From assembly GCA_021018815.1 (NCBI GenBank), contig JAITYX010000022.1:3038001-3102000 (forward strand): a DNA stretch of 64,000 nucleotides. The letters run 5' to 3'. The number at the start of each line of letters is the position of its first letter. The first letter of the stretch is position 1. Below, in pieces: positions 34,064-51,017 of this stretch. Origin of the DNA: Talinum fruticosum (taxonomy: Eukaryota > Streptophyta > Magnoliopsida > Caryophyllales > Talinaceae). A program made the translations under genes and the position numbers. A model generated the notes under the pieces. That model saw nothing but the letters and a program-made list of their open reading frames with translations. It was not told the origin of the DNA and did not search any database.

Positions 34064-36864
34064 GTTTTTTTTTTGGAAAGAAATGGATATATTAAGCAGA
34101 TAAAAGGTTCAGTACATAGTTAAGCGAGAAAAGAAGGGAAAAGTCAACAATAGCCAACTACAACATAGGAGGAAACAAGGCACAGAAGACGGAAAAGGAA
34201 ACCAACATAGGAAATCCAGGGCAAGGAAGAGCAGCAAAGGATCTCAGGTTCTCCTTAAACTTGCCACCAAATGATCCCATTTATTCATCATTTTCTAACT
34301 AATTTGAAGTGCTCTTTGATCCGCTTGTATGATCCATTTCACCTGTGGTGGAGGGATGGTGTGGAGAGTGACCGGTTCCATTTGATCCACATTATTTGTT
34401 GCCAACACCGCAACAACAAGGTTGACAGCTCCAAGTGCATGATTAATTGTCACTTCCCATTTCCTTTGGATCAGCTCCAATACATGTCCACTGACATAAT
34501 TGATGGGCTCGCTGCTGTTGTTCTCCATACTGGTTTTGATGCAGTGAATAGCGTCTTCTTCCAAATCAATATCAATTTCCATTTTGGGATTGTTATAGTC
34601 TCAGGCCTTACGTAGAGTCTCCTTCATTACCTCAAGGATGACCATGTTTTTATCATCAAAATGCACAATTACCGTGCAGCCAAGGAACCATAGATGGCTA
34701 GCTGTTCATATGACGCCAGCAGCCATGAAACGTTTCCTAGCCTCATCCTTATAGAGACCAAAGTTAGTCTTGAAGTGGGTTGTCTCTGGGGGTTTCCATA
34801 TAATGGCTGCAGTGTTCTTGAGGTAATCCGGTCCCTGCAAACTCCAAATCTCGTCAGCATTTGCATGATCATATATAATGCGGTTCCAGAAGCTGAGGGT
34901 GGTTTGTTGATTTTCATTAAAGATAATATCGTTTCTATAATTCCACAGGTGCCAGCAGATGATTAAAAATTTTCTACTCCAAAGAGTATTTTGGATGTTT
35001 AGATTAATCCAACTCTCCCAATTAACGAAAAAGAAAGAGGCATGTAAGAAGTGGTCAGTTGAAGGAAGAAACTTACACCAAGTTGCAACTGCCAGAGGGC
35101 AGTCACGGAACAAGTGAAGATGAGTTTCAACATTGAAGTTGCAAGTTCTACTAATAGGGTTCACAATGGGGCACCAAATACTGAGTCTAGAGGCCACAGG
35201 CAGACCCTTATGTGTAGCACACCAAATAAGTACTTTCATTTTTTCCTGAGCCTTTGTTTTCCATATTCCTTTTCCACTTAATGTTGTTCTTCTAGTTAGA
35301 ACAATCATACATGTGCCAATATATTGAACTAGCATTAAACTTGCCATTATTGGTGGGACTCCACATAGGAACATCATCTCTAGGGTTAGACCGAGGGAGT
35401 TGAGTGTTGTTAATAAGAAGGATAATATCCTGAGGAATCCATCTACAAATAGGTCTAGTGTCCCACTTGCCATTTCTGATGATCTTTGCCGCACGCCAAT
35501 GCTCAGAGTAGGTTGGAATTCTGATGTTCTCTAGTTTAAAAGAGGGTTGCAAGGCAACCAAAAGTCAAACCAAATGGAAGTCTTTAGGCCATTTCCAATT
35601 TTTTTGTTTGATCAGGGGAGCAGTAAACTCCATACATTTTAGGATGTTGTTCCAAATGTGGGAGTAGTGAGGTTTTGGATGGGCAAGGGAAATGGGGGTC
35701 TTGGTAAGGTATAAATTTACAAATAGATTGACCAAAAGTTTATTTTCTTTAATGATCATTTTCCAAAGCAGTTTAGCGTAGAAAGCTTTGTTCCACAAGG
35801 AGAAGTCCCTAACACCCTAACCACCTTAGCTTTTAGGGTTTTTCATGTCATCCCATTTAACCCTAGGTAAATAGTGAGTCTGGTTAGATTTGTTTTCAAA
35901 TAATTTCCTAACTATGGTTTCCATCTTATTGATAATTTCTTAGGGAGAACATCAATTTGCATTTGATAAATTGGGAGTGAGGCAAGCACAGAGTTAACAA
36001 GGGCGACTCTTCCAGCAAGATTAATGAAGTTGGATTGCCAAAGGGCAAGTTTCTCTCTAAATTTGTCGATGATAAAGTCAAAATCAGAAACTTTAGGTTT
36101 GCAGTGTGAAATTGGAACTCCAAGATTCTTACCAAAGGACGTTGAGGTAGGAATGTGAGCAGATTTGGCAAGAAGGCGTCTGAGTGCGGGATGAAATTTT
36201 TAGGGAAGATAATCTTAGATTTCATTTTATTAACACACGGACCCGAGATAGCCCCAAACTCATTCGAGTGTTTCTAGAATACAATTGAGGTTCTTAAAAT
36301 CTACTTTTCCAAAAAGGATAATATCATCAGCGTAGAAAATATGAGAGATTTTAATATTCTTAATGACAACAGGTTTCCAATCACCATTAATAATTTTCTC
36401 ATGAATCATACGCGTAAGTCTTTCCAAGCACATGACAAAAATATAAGGTGAGAGGGGTCACCTTGTCTAATGCCCCTGGATGAGTTAAAATAAGGATCAC
36501 ATTTCCAATTCCAAAGGATGTTCATGGAGACAGAGGTAATGCATTCCATAATAACCCTAATAATGATATCAGGAATCACCTCTTTCAGCCTATTAATAAT
36601 CAGTTCAGCCAAAACTTTATAAGTAACATTACAGAGCCCGATATGTCTAAAATTATTGACTTTCTCCGCACATTCTTTTCTAGAGATAAGGCAAATGGTA
36701 GTTTGGTTGAAAGACTTAATAGAATTGAGGTTGCATATTGCGTTAAAGATGAGGTCCCTAATATTATGGTTAGTCACATTCCAGAACTTTTTATAAAAAA
36801 GAGGCATGTATACCATCAGGTCCTCGAGTTTGAAAGCTATTGATTTGAAAAAGGGCCTGGTTGA
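34064..36864 (-). mobile_element. 5'-truncated L1-type LINE with target-site duplication
   Basis: Minus-strand non-LTR retrotransposon. From its 5' side it shows reverse-transcriptase segments (LKEVIPDIIIRV, SSRGIRQGDP), the catalytic YADD at 36323-36334, a zf-RVT region near 35100-35260 (KVLIWCATHKGLP, CPLAVATWCKFLP) and a C-terminal RNase H-like region (34270-34920). Many frames are interrupted, so it is dead. The 3' end is a poly(A) tract (T-run on plus, 34065-34074). TTGGTCTT occurs at both edges (34056-34063 and 36865-36872, extendable to about 10 bp with a mismatch), the signature of target-primed insertion. The endonuclease and ORF1 are missing, as is usual for 5' truncation. It separates the two cysteine-rich peptide genes. 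Confidence 0.9.
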
Positions 36865-36895
36865 TTGGTCTTAAGTATCATTTGTTTTGTAAAAT

Positions 36896-37129
36896 TGTAC
36901 ACACTAGTTTAAAATAATTGTCATTGTAATTAATTTTTTAATTCCATAATATTTATTGTTTTACACTTCCAATATAATATTATGACTAATTTAATTATTT
37001 TTCTCATTTTTAGTGAAATCTTAGAGTAATTAGGTCATTTAATTTAAAATTTATTACGTAATTCGTGCTTCTTTAGTATTACCTCGTAGTTGTAGAGTGA
37101 TAATTATTTTAGAACAGATAGAACAGTTG
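36896..37129. mobile_element. Degenerate Stowaway-like MITE
   Basis: Inverted ends (left TAGTTTAAAATAATTGTCA, right complement TCTGTTCTAAAATAATTATC) enclose about 200 bp of AT-rich DNA right beside the LINE. The termini have diverged and exact limits are uncertain. Confidence 0.55.
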
Positions 37130-37134
37130 ACAAT

Positions 37135-39340
37135 AAAAAGATTTTTTTAAAAAAATCTCCCATGGAATGAAAATTACAGTAGATGCATGAAGACATAGTA
37201 GGACAAACAAAAGGCTAGATAAACAAATACAAATTAGGAAGCATTGTATTTAGCTATAATAGTTCCAAGGGTCAATTATTAGATTAGTAAGACATATTGT
37301 TTTAAATAATTCATTTTTACGATTAAAAAAAAACTTAATGAGTGGGGCATTTTATTTTCAATTTTTTTTCATTCTATAAAATGGGAAAAATGATTTCTCT
37401 CCCCACACTTGAACAGATAAGCACAAAGGTACGTGATAAGCTAATAGTAAAGAGTCACAATTTTATTTTATTTTTTCCGAAGTGACAGAATGATTAGTTT
37501 TCACAAAAAGACTAGGGTTTGATTTTTCCTAAATTATATGTGTGTGTGAAATAATTTACCAATTCAAGCAAAAAGTTATATTTTTAAAAAGTAATATGAT
37601 ATAAGTTTTTTTTCTTAACCAATATAATTAACAACATAGAGTAAGGGTTAATAATTAAGTTGGTATAATTTATTTCAATATAGTAACATAAAAAAAATTA
37701 TTTTAAAAATGCATCTGGTGATGTTTATGTGCCAAGTGTTGAAAGTTTTATGCAAAATGACAAGGCAAATTAGATTTTTCTTCTACAAGTTGATTACTCA
37801 CTCCAATTAATATTATTATCATTATTTCCCTCTAAAGTAATCAGTGTAATTAATGACAAACTATGATAAGCTATTATTATAACCTATGAGGAAATGATAC
37901 ATAGAGAGGATTTATTGGATTAGCAACCTCTTATTTATCTTCCCTTTCTTCCTATTCGGGGCAAAAAAAAAACACAAAATGAGTAATAGCAAAAAAAAAA
38001 AGGTATTTTATTTTCCTGTGCACCAAAAAAGGTGTTTTATTTTACTTAATAAATAAAAAAGGAAAAAGGAAAAGCTTGCTTTCCCTTTACTATAGTCAGT
38101 CACTTTTTCCAAATCCAATATGACTCTTTACTATTTATTGGAATATTAGAGTCATACTAATTTTTTATCGAATTATATTGATGTTTTTAAAATTGTAAGA
38201 TATAATATGTATCTTTATAAAAGTTTGTACTAAAATTTCTAGAAAAATAAAATAATAACAATTGGTGTTAATTAATTTATTGGGTCAAACCCAGATTGGA
38301 TCGGACCGGAGTATACTGGACCGAAAATCAGACTAGAAACAATCGGTCCAAATCTAGACCAACCTGGTTATACCTTGGACCAGACCTAACCAATTTGGAC
38401 CAATTTCATTTGTAATAAACTTTACTCTTTTTTTTTTTTTTTTGGCAAAAGAGTCACAAAGGCGATACAATACTAATGGGGGAGGGAAATTGAAAATGAA
38501 ATCTAATGTACTCGATCACTCGGTCTTGACCACTAGGCCATGACCTAAATAAATAATTATTTATTTTTTATAACGGAAAGATAAATAGATTTTCATGATA
38601 AAAGTTGTGTTTGCTCATGTTATTTTTAATTCATTAGTTGGGAGAGAAAAGCAAATGACCTTTTTTTCAAAGGGGTATTTTTTCATAACAAAAGTTTAGA
38701 TGTTTAATATATATTATCTATTTAATTGGGTTGTCCAGGTTTGAGTTTTTGTCGATTCAAATTAGATTAGACCGAAACCCAAAATTTACAATTTTTAAAC
38801 TGGAAGACGGGAGTGATTATATTCGATTCAGTTTGGGTTCGACTTTTCTTTCCGGACTAGAATATGAACACTGCTGCTTGTGATGATCAACTAGTGCAAT
38901 TGATAAAATTTAGTTAAAAAAACAACACCTTGCCTTTTCTAGTTATTCATGAGCAGCTGAAATGTAGCGTATATTTTCTCGATACTTCACGAATAAAAGG
39001 TACTTACACATTAACTTTTTTTTAGGGTAAATTAATAAAGAAAATTACAATAAAACTTAAATAATTCTTGTCACAAGGTTAATAGTAAAACTTAAAGCCA
39101 TATTCCATTCTTATCAATGAGATGTATAAACTAAAGGCAAGTTTTTTCCACCATTCACCTATAACAAACCATTTATTTCCCTCATCCACATCATTATTGC
39201 AAGGAAAGAAAACAATTAAAAAAGCAAGAAACACCAATTATTTATGGCCCTGTTACTCTTTTGGGCACATCCTTAGTGTAACTAAAATTAGTGTCATAAT
39301 AGTTTCATTCTTAATTATTGAATGAGATGATGACTAAACT
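37135..39340. other. AT-rich spacer without a gene
   Basis: No coding gene is supported. At 38290-38400 and again at 38730-38850 there are short GGACCGGA/GGACCGAA-rich stretches in otherwise AT-rich DNA. A SINE-like element lies at 38428-38547. Confidence 0.5.
38428..38547 (-). mobile_element. tRNA-derived SINE-like element
   Basis: On the minus strand it starts with a pol III A-box-like TGGCCTAGTGGT (complement of about 38529-38540), then GATCGAGTAC as a weak B box about 25 bases on. It ends in a poly(A) tract (T-run 38428-38443). At about 120 bp it has the size of a short plant SINE. I found no clear target-site duplication. A related A-box segment occurs near 20857 on the minus strand. 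Confidence 0.5.
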
Positions 39341-39345
39341 ATAAA

Positions 39346-39660
39346 CTAGTGAGGTATAGGGGTAGCGATTGGAGGAAAAGCTTCGGGTTTGGATTCGTCA
39401 CCCCCATTTACACATTTCATGATACAATCAGGGTCGGGTTGCCCACAATCTATGAAGCATTTGATCACTTGTCCCACCACTTTAGACATACAATCTGTTG
39501 AACATTTGGCCATTTCACCTCTGCAATTGGTGAAGCATTGCATTCCTGCGTCACTTCCACCTTTCTTTGTTGTTGCAGTTGTACCATGACTACTCACATT
39601 TGACATCATCACTAGGTTTATGGTCACTACACAAATGGCCAACTTTGCTAGAGGGCTCAT
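39346..39660 (-). CDS. Small secreted eight-cysteine peptide (thionin-like), 104 aa
   Basis: Single-exon gene. A signal peptide occupies residues 1-23 (MSPLAKLAICVVTINLVMMS), followed by a Gly/Thr/Lys linker and eight cysteines as four C-x3-C pairs with spacings 6, 10 and 6 (QCFTNC, CSTDC, CFIDC, CIMKC). The end EAFPPIATPIPH parallels the EPFPPLASPI tail of the gene at 31434-31718. The CGQPDPDC versus CGQPDSNC motif and the position of all eight cysteines make the two paralogues. The Met at 39660 is preferred over the in-frame Met at 39738 because the TATA-like TATTTAT at 39741-39747 would leave no room for the latter in the mRNA. It is probably an apoplastic defence or signalling peptide; the exact family is not recognised. 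Confidence 0.85.
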   Translation of the reverse strand: MSPLAKLAICVVTINLVMMSNVSSHGTTATTKKGGSDAGMQCFTNCRGEMAKCSTDCMSKVVGQVIKCFIDCGQPDPDCIMKCVNGGDESKPEAFPPIATPIPH

Positions 39661-39740
39661 TTTTTTCCTTAACTTTCTTGGGAGGGTGTTTTTGATGTGG
39701 GTAGGCTTTTGCTTTGTTGGTTTTAGTGCTTCAATCATGC

Positions 39741-39830
39741 ATAAATAGTGTTAGAGTAATGGGATGTGGATGTTGCATGTGGGACACTCCATTTTATCAT
39801 TCCAATGGTGTGAGGAGGGATTAGCTACTT
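39741..39830 (-). promoter_or_regulatory. Promoter of cysteine-rich peptide gene 2 (TATA and conserved module)
   Basis: TATTTAT (39741-39747) lies about 82 bases before the ATG. The segment 39756-39830 aligns with 31797-31870 of the paralogue with blocks in the same order, so both genes may respond to the same factors. Confidence 0.6.
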
Positions 39831-39839
39831 AGGATACTC

Positions 39840-40629
39840 CTTCCTAATTTGATAGGAAACTTATAGGGGAGAAATTTCTAATTTTAAAAAAATGTATTCA
39901 ATTTTAATCAAACAAATTTGAAGTTAACTTAATCAACATCTGGCAAACGATCCCCAAAAACAAAACAAAAAAAACAATCAAGCCAATTTCAATACTTATG
40001 GTTATCGTTTGCCTCATTTTAAGTCCGGTGCTTTCTGTAAGGTAAAATAGTGTCCAATGAATGCAGTAATCATTCACCTTATTTTTCAATCTAGTGATTT
40101 CTGTAAGGTAATAACGTACGTGTAAAGTAGCGGCACTTTGTTGGATACAAGTTATAGTTATAAGGCAAAAAGGTAGATGTAGTGTAGGCATGATTCGGAT
40201 GCAGATAGTTAGCGACTCCTCAATACTTTACCATTTATACTACTTGATAATTGATACCCTTTTACGAGTCATAACTGTCTCCCAATTAAGCGAGCCCAGG
40301 CAGATCACAAAGGTTTGCAATTGTCTAAATCTCCCTCCACGCGATGAACTGCTTATAACATCTCAGCCATGCCAATCACAAAGACAAAGGCGGCAAAAGA
40401 TACACAGAAGCAGACAAGCATTCAAGCCAGCTAATTTCAGAAGTTTCTGCAAACACTACACCAATACTTTAGAACATATGATTATCCATCAGCCTTTGTT
40501 ACTACAGAAGACACATTTTTATTCAACATTCACCTGAAACTCGATCCTCACCACAATAGTGCGCATATACTAAAAGTTCTAGCACTCAAAGTTAATTTAA
40601 CACCAACTCTTGTGGTCTGCGAAGCAGAT
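39840..40629. other. Spacer; probable DHAR 3' UTR at its right end
   Basis: No gene is supported. The part just below 40630 should hold the DHAR 3' UTR (minus strand). Short open frames have no domain signature. Confidence 0.45.
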
Positions 40630-45863
<5,234 letters not shown>

Positions 45864-45946
45864 TCAAAGAGGCTGTAAGTGAGATTCACAGAAGTAAAAG
45901 CTTTGGCTTCGAAAAACGTCTGGCAAAGTTGAAGAATTGGTTCAGA

Positions 45947-45953
45947 ATTTATA
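45947..45953 (-). promoter_or_regulatory. TATA box of the DHAR gene
   Basis: TATAAAT on the minus strand, about 105 bases before the ATG at 45842. It implies a leader of roughly 75 nt. I see no other strong core-promoter element. Confidence 0.6.
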
Positions 45954-46084
45954 GACGTAGCGTTTATTCTGGTGTTGATTAGGGTTAAACATGCGGAGAA
46001 TGTTTGGAACTGTTTCACACTATTTACTGCTACACTCGAAGAAGCTACTAGAGCATAGATGCGACAAAATTCCATTAAAATAAA

Positions 46085-46829
46085 AAAAAATAGATCCTAC
46101 CAAGTAATTATGACAGATTTTCTATTGATGTTTCTCCTTCCTATTTAATCGTTTATATTGTAAATATAGTATATTATTTTTTACTTTTTTGGACAAAAAA
46201 TTGTAATATCATATTATATATATATAAATATATATACTATATTATATATCGTATTATCGTATATAATATAAATATATTTAAAATTAAGTTATTTACTACA
46301 AGATCAATATTTATCATCTTCTCATTATTTTTTTTTCTTTTTTATTCATATAACTCATAACTAATCATACATATTTGGAAGTTAATAATCGAAAAAGTTT
46401 AGAGAGTTACAAATCATTTTTTATGGTTAAACATCCAAAATCAATATACTAATTAATTGGTACATAAAAAGTCTTACCATTCAGCTTCTCAATATAACAT
46501 AGAGCTATAATAACGTTGCCATTAAATTAGACAATTTAACCAACAAAATGCAAATGTGAAGGAAAACTCTAGCTATATAGAGGACTTATGGTTTAGAGAT
46601 CGTTGTCTATATCCCCTTCATCCTCCTATTCTTCTTCTTCTTTTTTCCCTTTTTGTTTTTTCATTTTCAGAAACATTACAATATTTTTTAGTCAATTTGT
46701 ACATTCACAAAATATTTCAATAAAAGTTTCATAATATTACGATCAATTTGGATATATACTTGACACACACATAACTTCACAATATCTCAATTTCATGCAA
46801 TTTTACTATCATTAACAAATTTAGCATTA
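46085..46829. other. AT-rich spacer without a gene
   Basis: Very AT-rich (runs of ATATATAA at 46210-46280) with a TTC-rich tract at 46620-46650. No coding gene or element ends are seen. Confidence 0.6.
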
Positions 46830-47075
46830 ATTTTATTTTCATTCATTGGTTGGGGATAACCATGATAAGGGCTCCATAGAAAAAGTAAGGTGAAATATAA
46901 GAGGGAGATGAAAAGGGTTAATAGATCCTCAACTACACTATGATTTGGATCAAATAAAAAAAAAAAAAAATGGGGGTGACAACTCCACATTTTATTTTCA
47001 TTCATTGGTTGGATAAACCATGATAAGAGCTCCATAGAAAAAGCAAGGTGAAATATAAGAGGGAGATGAGAAGGG
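46830..47075. repeat. Tandem duplication (~160 bp period) next to the Harbinger left end
   Basis: A block of about 87 bp (TTTTATTTTCATTCATTGGT ... GGGAGATGARAAGGG) occurs at 46830-46916 and again at 46989-47075, separated by about 72 bp that include an A-run. The second copy runs directly into the PIF/Harbinger terminus, while the first continues as TTAATAGATCC. Confidence 0.85.
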
Positions 47076-47612
47076 GTAGGCTATCCACAATAGTTGTATT
47101 TCATGGAGAGTTGCTCCAAATGCCACATAGACAAGGGAGTTGCTCCCTTTTGTTGTCTATTGTCAATGGTAGCAACTCATGGGAGTTGCTTCATAATAAT
47201 TTAATTATAAATGGGTCCCACATGAAATATTTTATGAATATAGTTGTTGTATTAATAAATTAATTTTAGATTACATTAATAATGAAATAATATGATGAAA
47301 ATAATAAAATAATTAATGTATTATATTATTTTAGGTGTGTGTTAATAATAATATTAATTTTAATTTGTTATTATTTATTAAGAAGTTCGCACAATAATAA
47401 CTTGATAATATATATAAAAAAATACAACATAATACATATAAAACCATAAAACGTACGAAATAAAATAATACAAACAAAAACTAAAACTAAAACATTTAAA
47501 CATACGAAATAAAATAATGCAAACCAAAACTAATCAAAATAATACATTTAAACGTACGAAAAAAAACTACTTTTAACACATAAATTTATTTATGACCATA
47601 TTTTATGGCGAA

Positions 47613-50481
47613 TTAATTGTCATTATAGTTGGCTCCATAATGGTTCCAAATATGTTCAATTAGTGCGTCTTGGAGTACTTTACCAGATTTTTTGTTACGA
47701 ATCTTGATATTTCTGCGTAACCAATCCTCAAAAGCAAGCAATTCGTCCAAGGTTGGGCATGTGTGATGGTCGTGTTTGCAAGTTGATCATATTGGAGTTG
47801 GCCGAAGTTATAACTCGTATGTGTTACGTTCGTCTTCAACGATCATATTGTGAAGAATGATACACGCTCTCATAACTTTTCTCGGTGTTGCAACCTCCCA
47901 AAACGAGTCGGGCGGCGAACTATAGCAAACCGTGCTTGCAACACTCCAAATGCTCGTTCGACATCCTTCCTAGCCGATTCTTGATGAGCTGCAAACAACT
48001 TATGTTTTGGTAGTTGTGGATGAGAGATGGATTTCATAAGCGTAGGCCATTGTGGATATATCCCATCTGCGAGATAATAACCCATATCAAACTGCTTCCC
48101 ATCAACATTGAAATGTACTTCGAGGGCTCGTCCTTCTAGTAAATCATCAAATAATGGTGATTTATGAAGAACAGATTATGTCATTGTTTGACCCTGCTGT
48201 GCCAAAGAATGCATGCCATATCCATGTATCAAATGAAGCAACGGCTTCGAGCACCACGATTGTCGTCCAGTGGTGTCCTCCTTGATACATACCTTTCCAA
48301 GCTACGGGACATCCGTCCCATTGCCGATGCATACAATCAACACTACTCAGCATTCTAGGGAAGCCTCGTTGTTCCGCAACGTATATGAAGACTCAGATTG
48401 CTCTTATATTGTTTTCCGAGTCAAACCGAAGACTCGGACTGCTCTTATAGTGTTTTCCGAGTCAAACCATATACTCATACTTGAGTTCATTCTAGGAATC
48501 AAATCCGTATTGAGTCTATCTTTGTTAAAGTTTTGATTTCAAGTCATTCCATGCACCTTAGAATATTTGCTAAGTGAAATATCACTTATTACGTGCGTTA
48601 TCGATATTATTCTCGCATATCTTTGATTGACTCGGATCGCATTATTAGATTCCGAGTAACATATATCACTCGGACGTACTACACATATCAAGTCCATTCA
48701 CTCGATTTTCTTGATCCGACATGAATGTATTCTAGTACAACCGAGATGATTAGACTCGGAAAATTCCTATTCGCTTCGACCCGGATAATTATTGTTTGAA
48801 TATTCTATTTAATATATTATCTCGCGTCTAACCTTGGACCAAAGTATTTTATACTTTGAGAACCACAAATTGATTTGCTTTTGTAGATTATCCATTCAAA
48901 GCAATTATGACTTTTAAGTCGTAAAAGCAACCGACTTCGGATGTCAAAATCACCAGCCAAAAGGAGCCTTTTCCCGCTTCTAGTCAAAGTCCCATACGGT
49001 GTGTCGAAGTTGTCCGACTCCATAATTGGAAGACTGAAACGCCATACTCAACGGTGGCTTGCACCTTACCTTTCGGACCACGTCGGTGGTTTTGGAACTT
49101 CCAAGAAGCCAAGGACCGTTACTTCAATGTTTATACTTCAACGGGCATTTTCCGCAAAACTCGGAAAATCTCTAAAAAAACGGTCATAACGGACTTCCTA
49201 CTAGAAGATGAACATAACGGCTACTTTGCTTGGTTATCTATAAAAGGAAGCCATAGTACAAGACTTGAAGACAACCGACAACTACAAGAAAGAGAGCCGT
49301 ACATACTGTTACACATACTTGTGAAAAGTATCTTGTAATCACTCCTAGTCTTCAAACTTACAACTCCTACTCTGTAATTCTTTATATTCCGAGTTGTAAG
49401 ATCTTGTACTTGAGTTAAATACAAACTCATCTTACTTTACGAGTAAGGGTCCCTTGACTAAGTCTGTAAAGGTTAACTCGGCTTAGTTGTCCCTAGCTGT
49501 AAAGGGTATCTTAGCTAGGAAGTACTAGATCGGATAAGGGAACTTCGAGTCTAAGAAAAACTTGTAAGAGTTGTCTAAGGGAGCAACTCGGGTTCAGTCA
49601 AGTTCATGGTATTTTGTGGACTCAAAATAGTGGATTTGACTTCATGCTTGGATTAGCACGGTCCGTGGTTTTCTACCCCAGGAGGGTTTCCATGTAAATC
49701 TCTCGTGTGATTACTTTCTGAGTTCATTCTAGACTCGGATTGTCCTTTCTCTTCGATTCTATCCGAGCACCAATATTCCGAGTTTCTACTTTCGACTCTC
49801 GTACGGACTCGGAATTAGTTTCGAGCTTCATTACGAGTGAAACAATTTAATTTTCTCGAAATTCTTCATCACCCTATTCACCCTCCTCTAGGGTGACTTT
49901 GCCTCTCCACGAGCAAACTTTTAGTATAGTAGTCAGTGTAGTTCTTCTTGGGTCGGTTTTCGCAAGTAAGAGGGACCAAAACATTCAAACACTTCGGCAA
50001 CAAAATGCTCTACACATAAGCTGATGGTTGACTCCCCATGCGACAATACTCATCCAACGCATCTGCAGCAACCCCATAAGCCAATGTACGCATAGCGAGC
50101 AGTACACTTTTGAAGTGGTGATGCTCCGAGCTTACCAGTAGCATCTCTCCACCGAGTGAAAAACTCATAGCGGTCTTTTAATGTGTTCACTATGCGAAGG
50201 AATAAGTGTCTACGCATTCCGAACCTTCGTCGAAATTGTTCGTCAAGTATACACGGGATTTTCGCGAAGTAATCTGCATATAAGCGATTATGACCTTCTA
50301 CGTGATCACGGTTTATGTGCCTTCTTCGTTGTCTACTAGGTGTGGAACTCGTATTACGTTCCGAGTTAGATAGGTACATGTGCACTAGCATTTCACACCT
50401 TCAAAATGCAGAGCTTGAGGTAGCTTCTTCCTCAATTGCTTTGTCGATAGCAAGCATTAAGATCAAAATCTTCATTTTCAT
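47613..50481 (-). pseudogene. Harbinger transposase (DDE_Tnp_4/HARBI1-like), split by an LTR
   Basis: The N-terminal part (50481-49930) includes RRRHINRDHVEGHNRLYADY and EQFRRRFGMRRHLFLRIVN, then LAYGVAADALDEY reached by a frame change. The reading VAEQRGFPRML resumes at about 48380 after the nested LTR. The catalytic triad is still readable: D in SSVDCMH (about 48336), D in ASFDTWIWH (about 48228) and E in KDVERAFGVLQ (about 47957). The end is NHYGANYNDN and a stop at 47613-47615. Breaks: an in-frame stop just before the LTR, frameshifts near 50080, 48165 and 47860, and an early stop near 50400. In life it cuts and pastes the element together with its NAM/Myb-like partner. Confidence 0.88.
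48386..49923 (+). mobile_element. Solo LTR (Copia-like) nested in the Harbinger transposase
   Basis: A 1538 bp insertion flanked by a 5 bp target duplication GTATA (48381-48385 and 49924-49928), with ends TG ... TA (expected CA). There is no internal coding region, so it is a solo LTR left by unequal recombination. A TATA box on the plus strand (TATAAAAGG, 49239-49247) and the terminal CACCCTATTCACCCTCCTCT block typical of Copia U5 regions set the orientation. It holds a 42 bp tandem duplication near its left end (about 48388-48472) and many GACTCGGA/CCGAGTC motifs. Removing it joins the transposase halves in frame. Confidence 0.85.
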
Positions 50482-51017
50482 GAGATGAGTTTGACATTGT
50501 TGTTTAAATGTTTGTGTTTGAGATGTTGTGTAGGTGTAGAGATGTGTAATTCTTCCGAATTGAGTAAGCCTTCATATAGTAGTCTTGTTATTGTTAATAT
50601 TTGCATTATTGTATTTTGCCTACTCGAATACACAAGAAAAACATGATAAATTTGACAATACTTTGCATTATTGTACTTTGTATAGTACTCGAATGAATTG
50701 ACAATGCAAGCATGCTTCAAAAGCAACCGATATTGGAAGGATTGACAACACTTTACATTATTTGCATTATTGTATTTTTCAGTATCGCATGCAGAAGGAA
50801 AATATGAAAAATGTGACAATACTTTGCATTATTATACTGTATGTACTACTTGAATGAATTGACAATGCAAGCATGCTTCAAAAGCAACCGATTTAACAAT
50901 GATCGACAGCATGCTCGTAACTCATATTGCATTGATAACAAAGTTAATACGAGATAAAAACAAGTACAAATAATTTAAAAAGTAACATACATTGATAACA
51001 ATATTAAACTAAACACT

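Noticed and set aside
40190..40537. Plus-strand open frame of 115 codons opposite the DHAR 3' end
   Set aside because: No domain and it sits antisense to the likely DHAR 3' UTR region.
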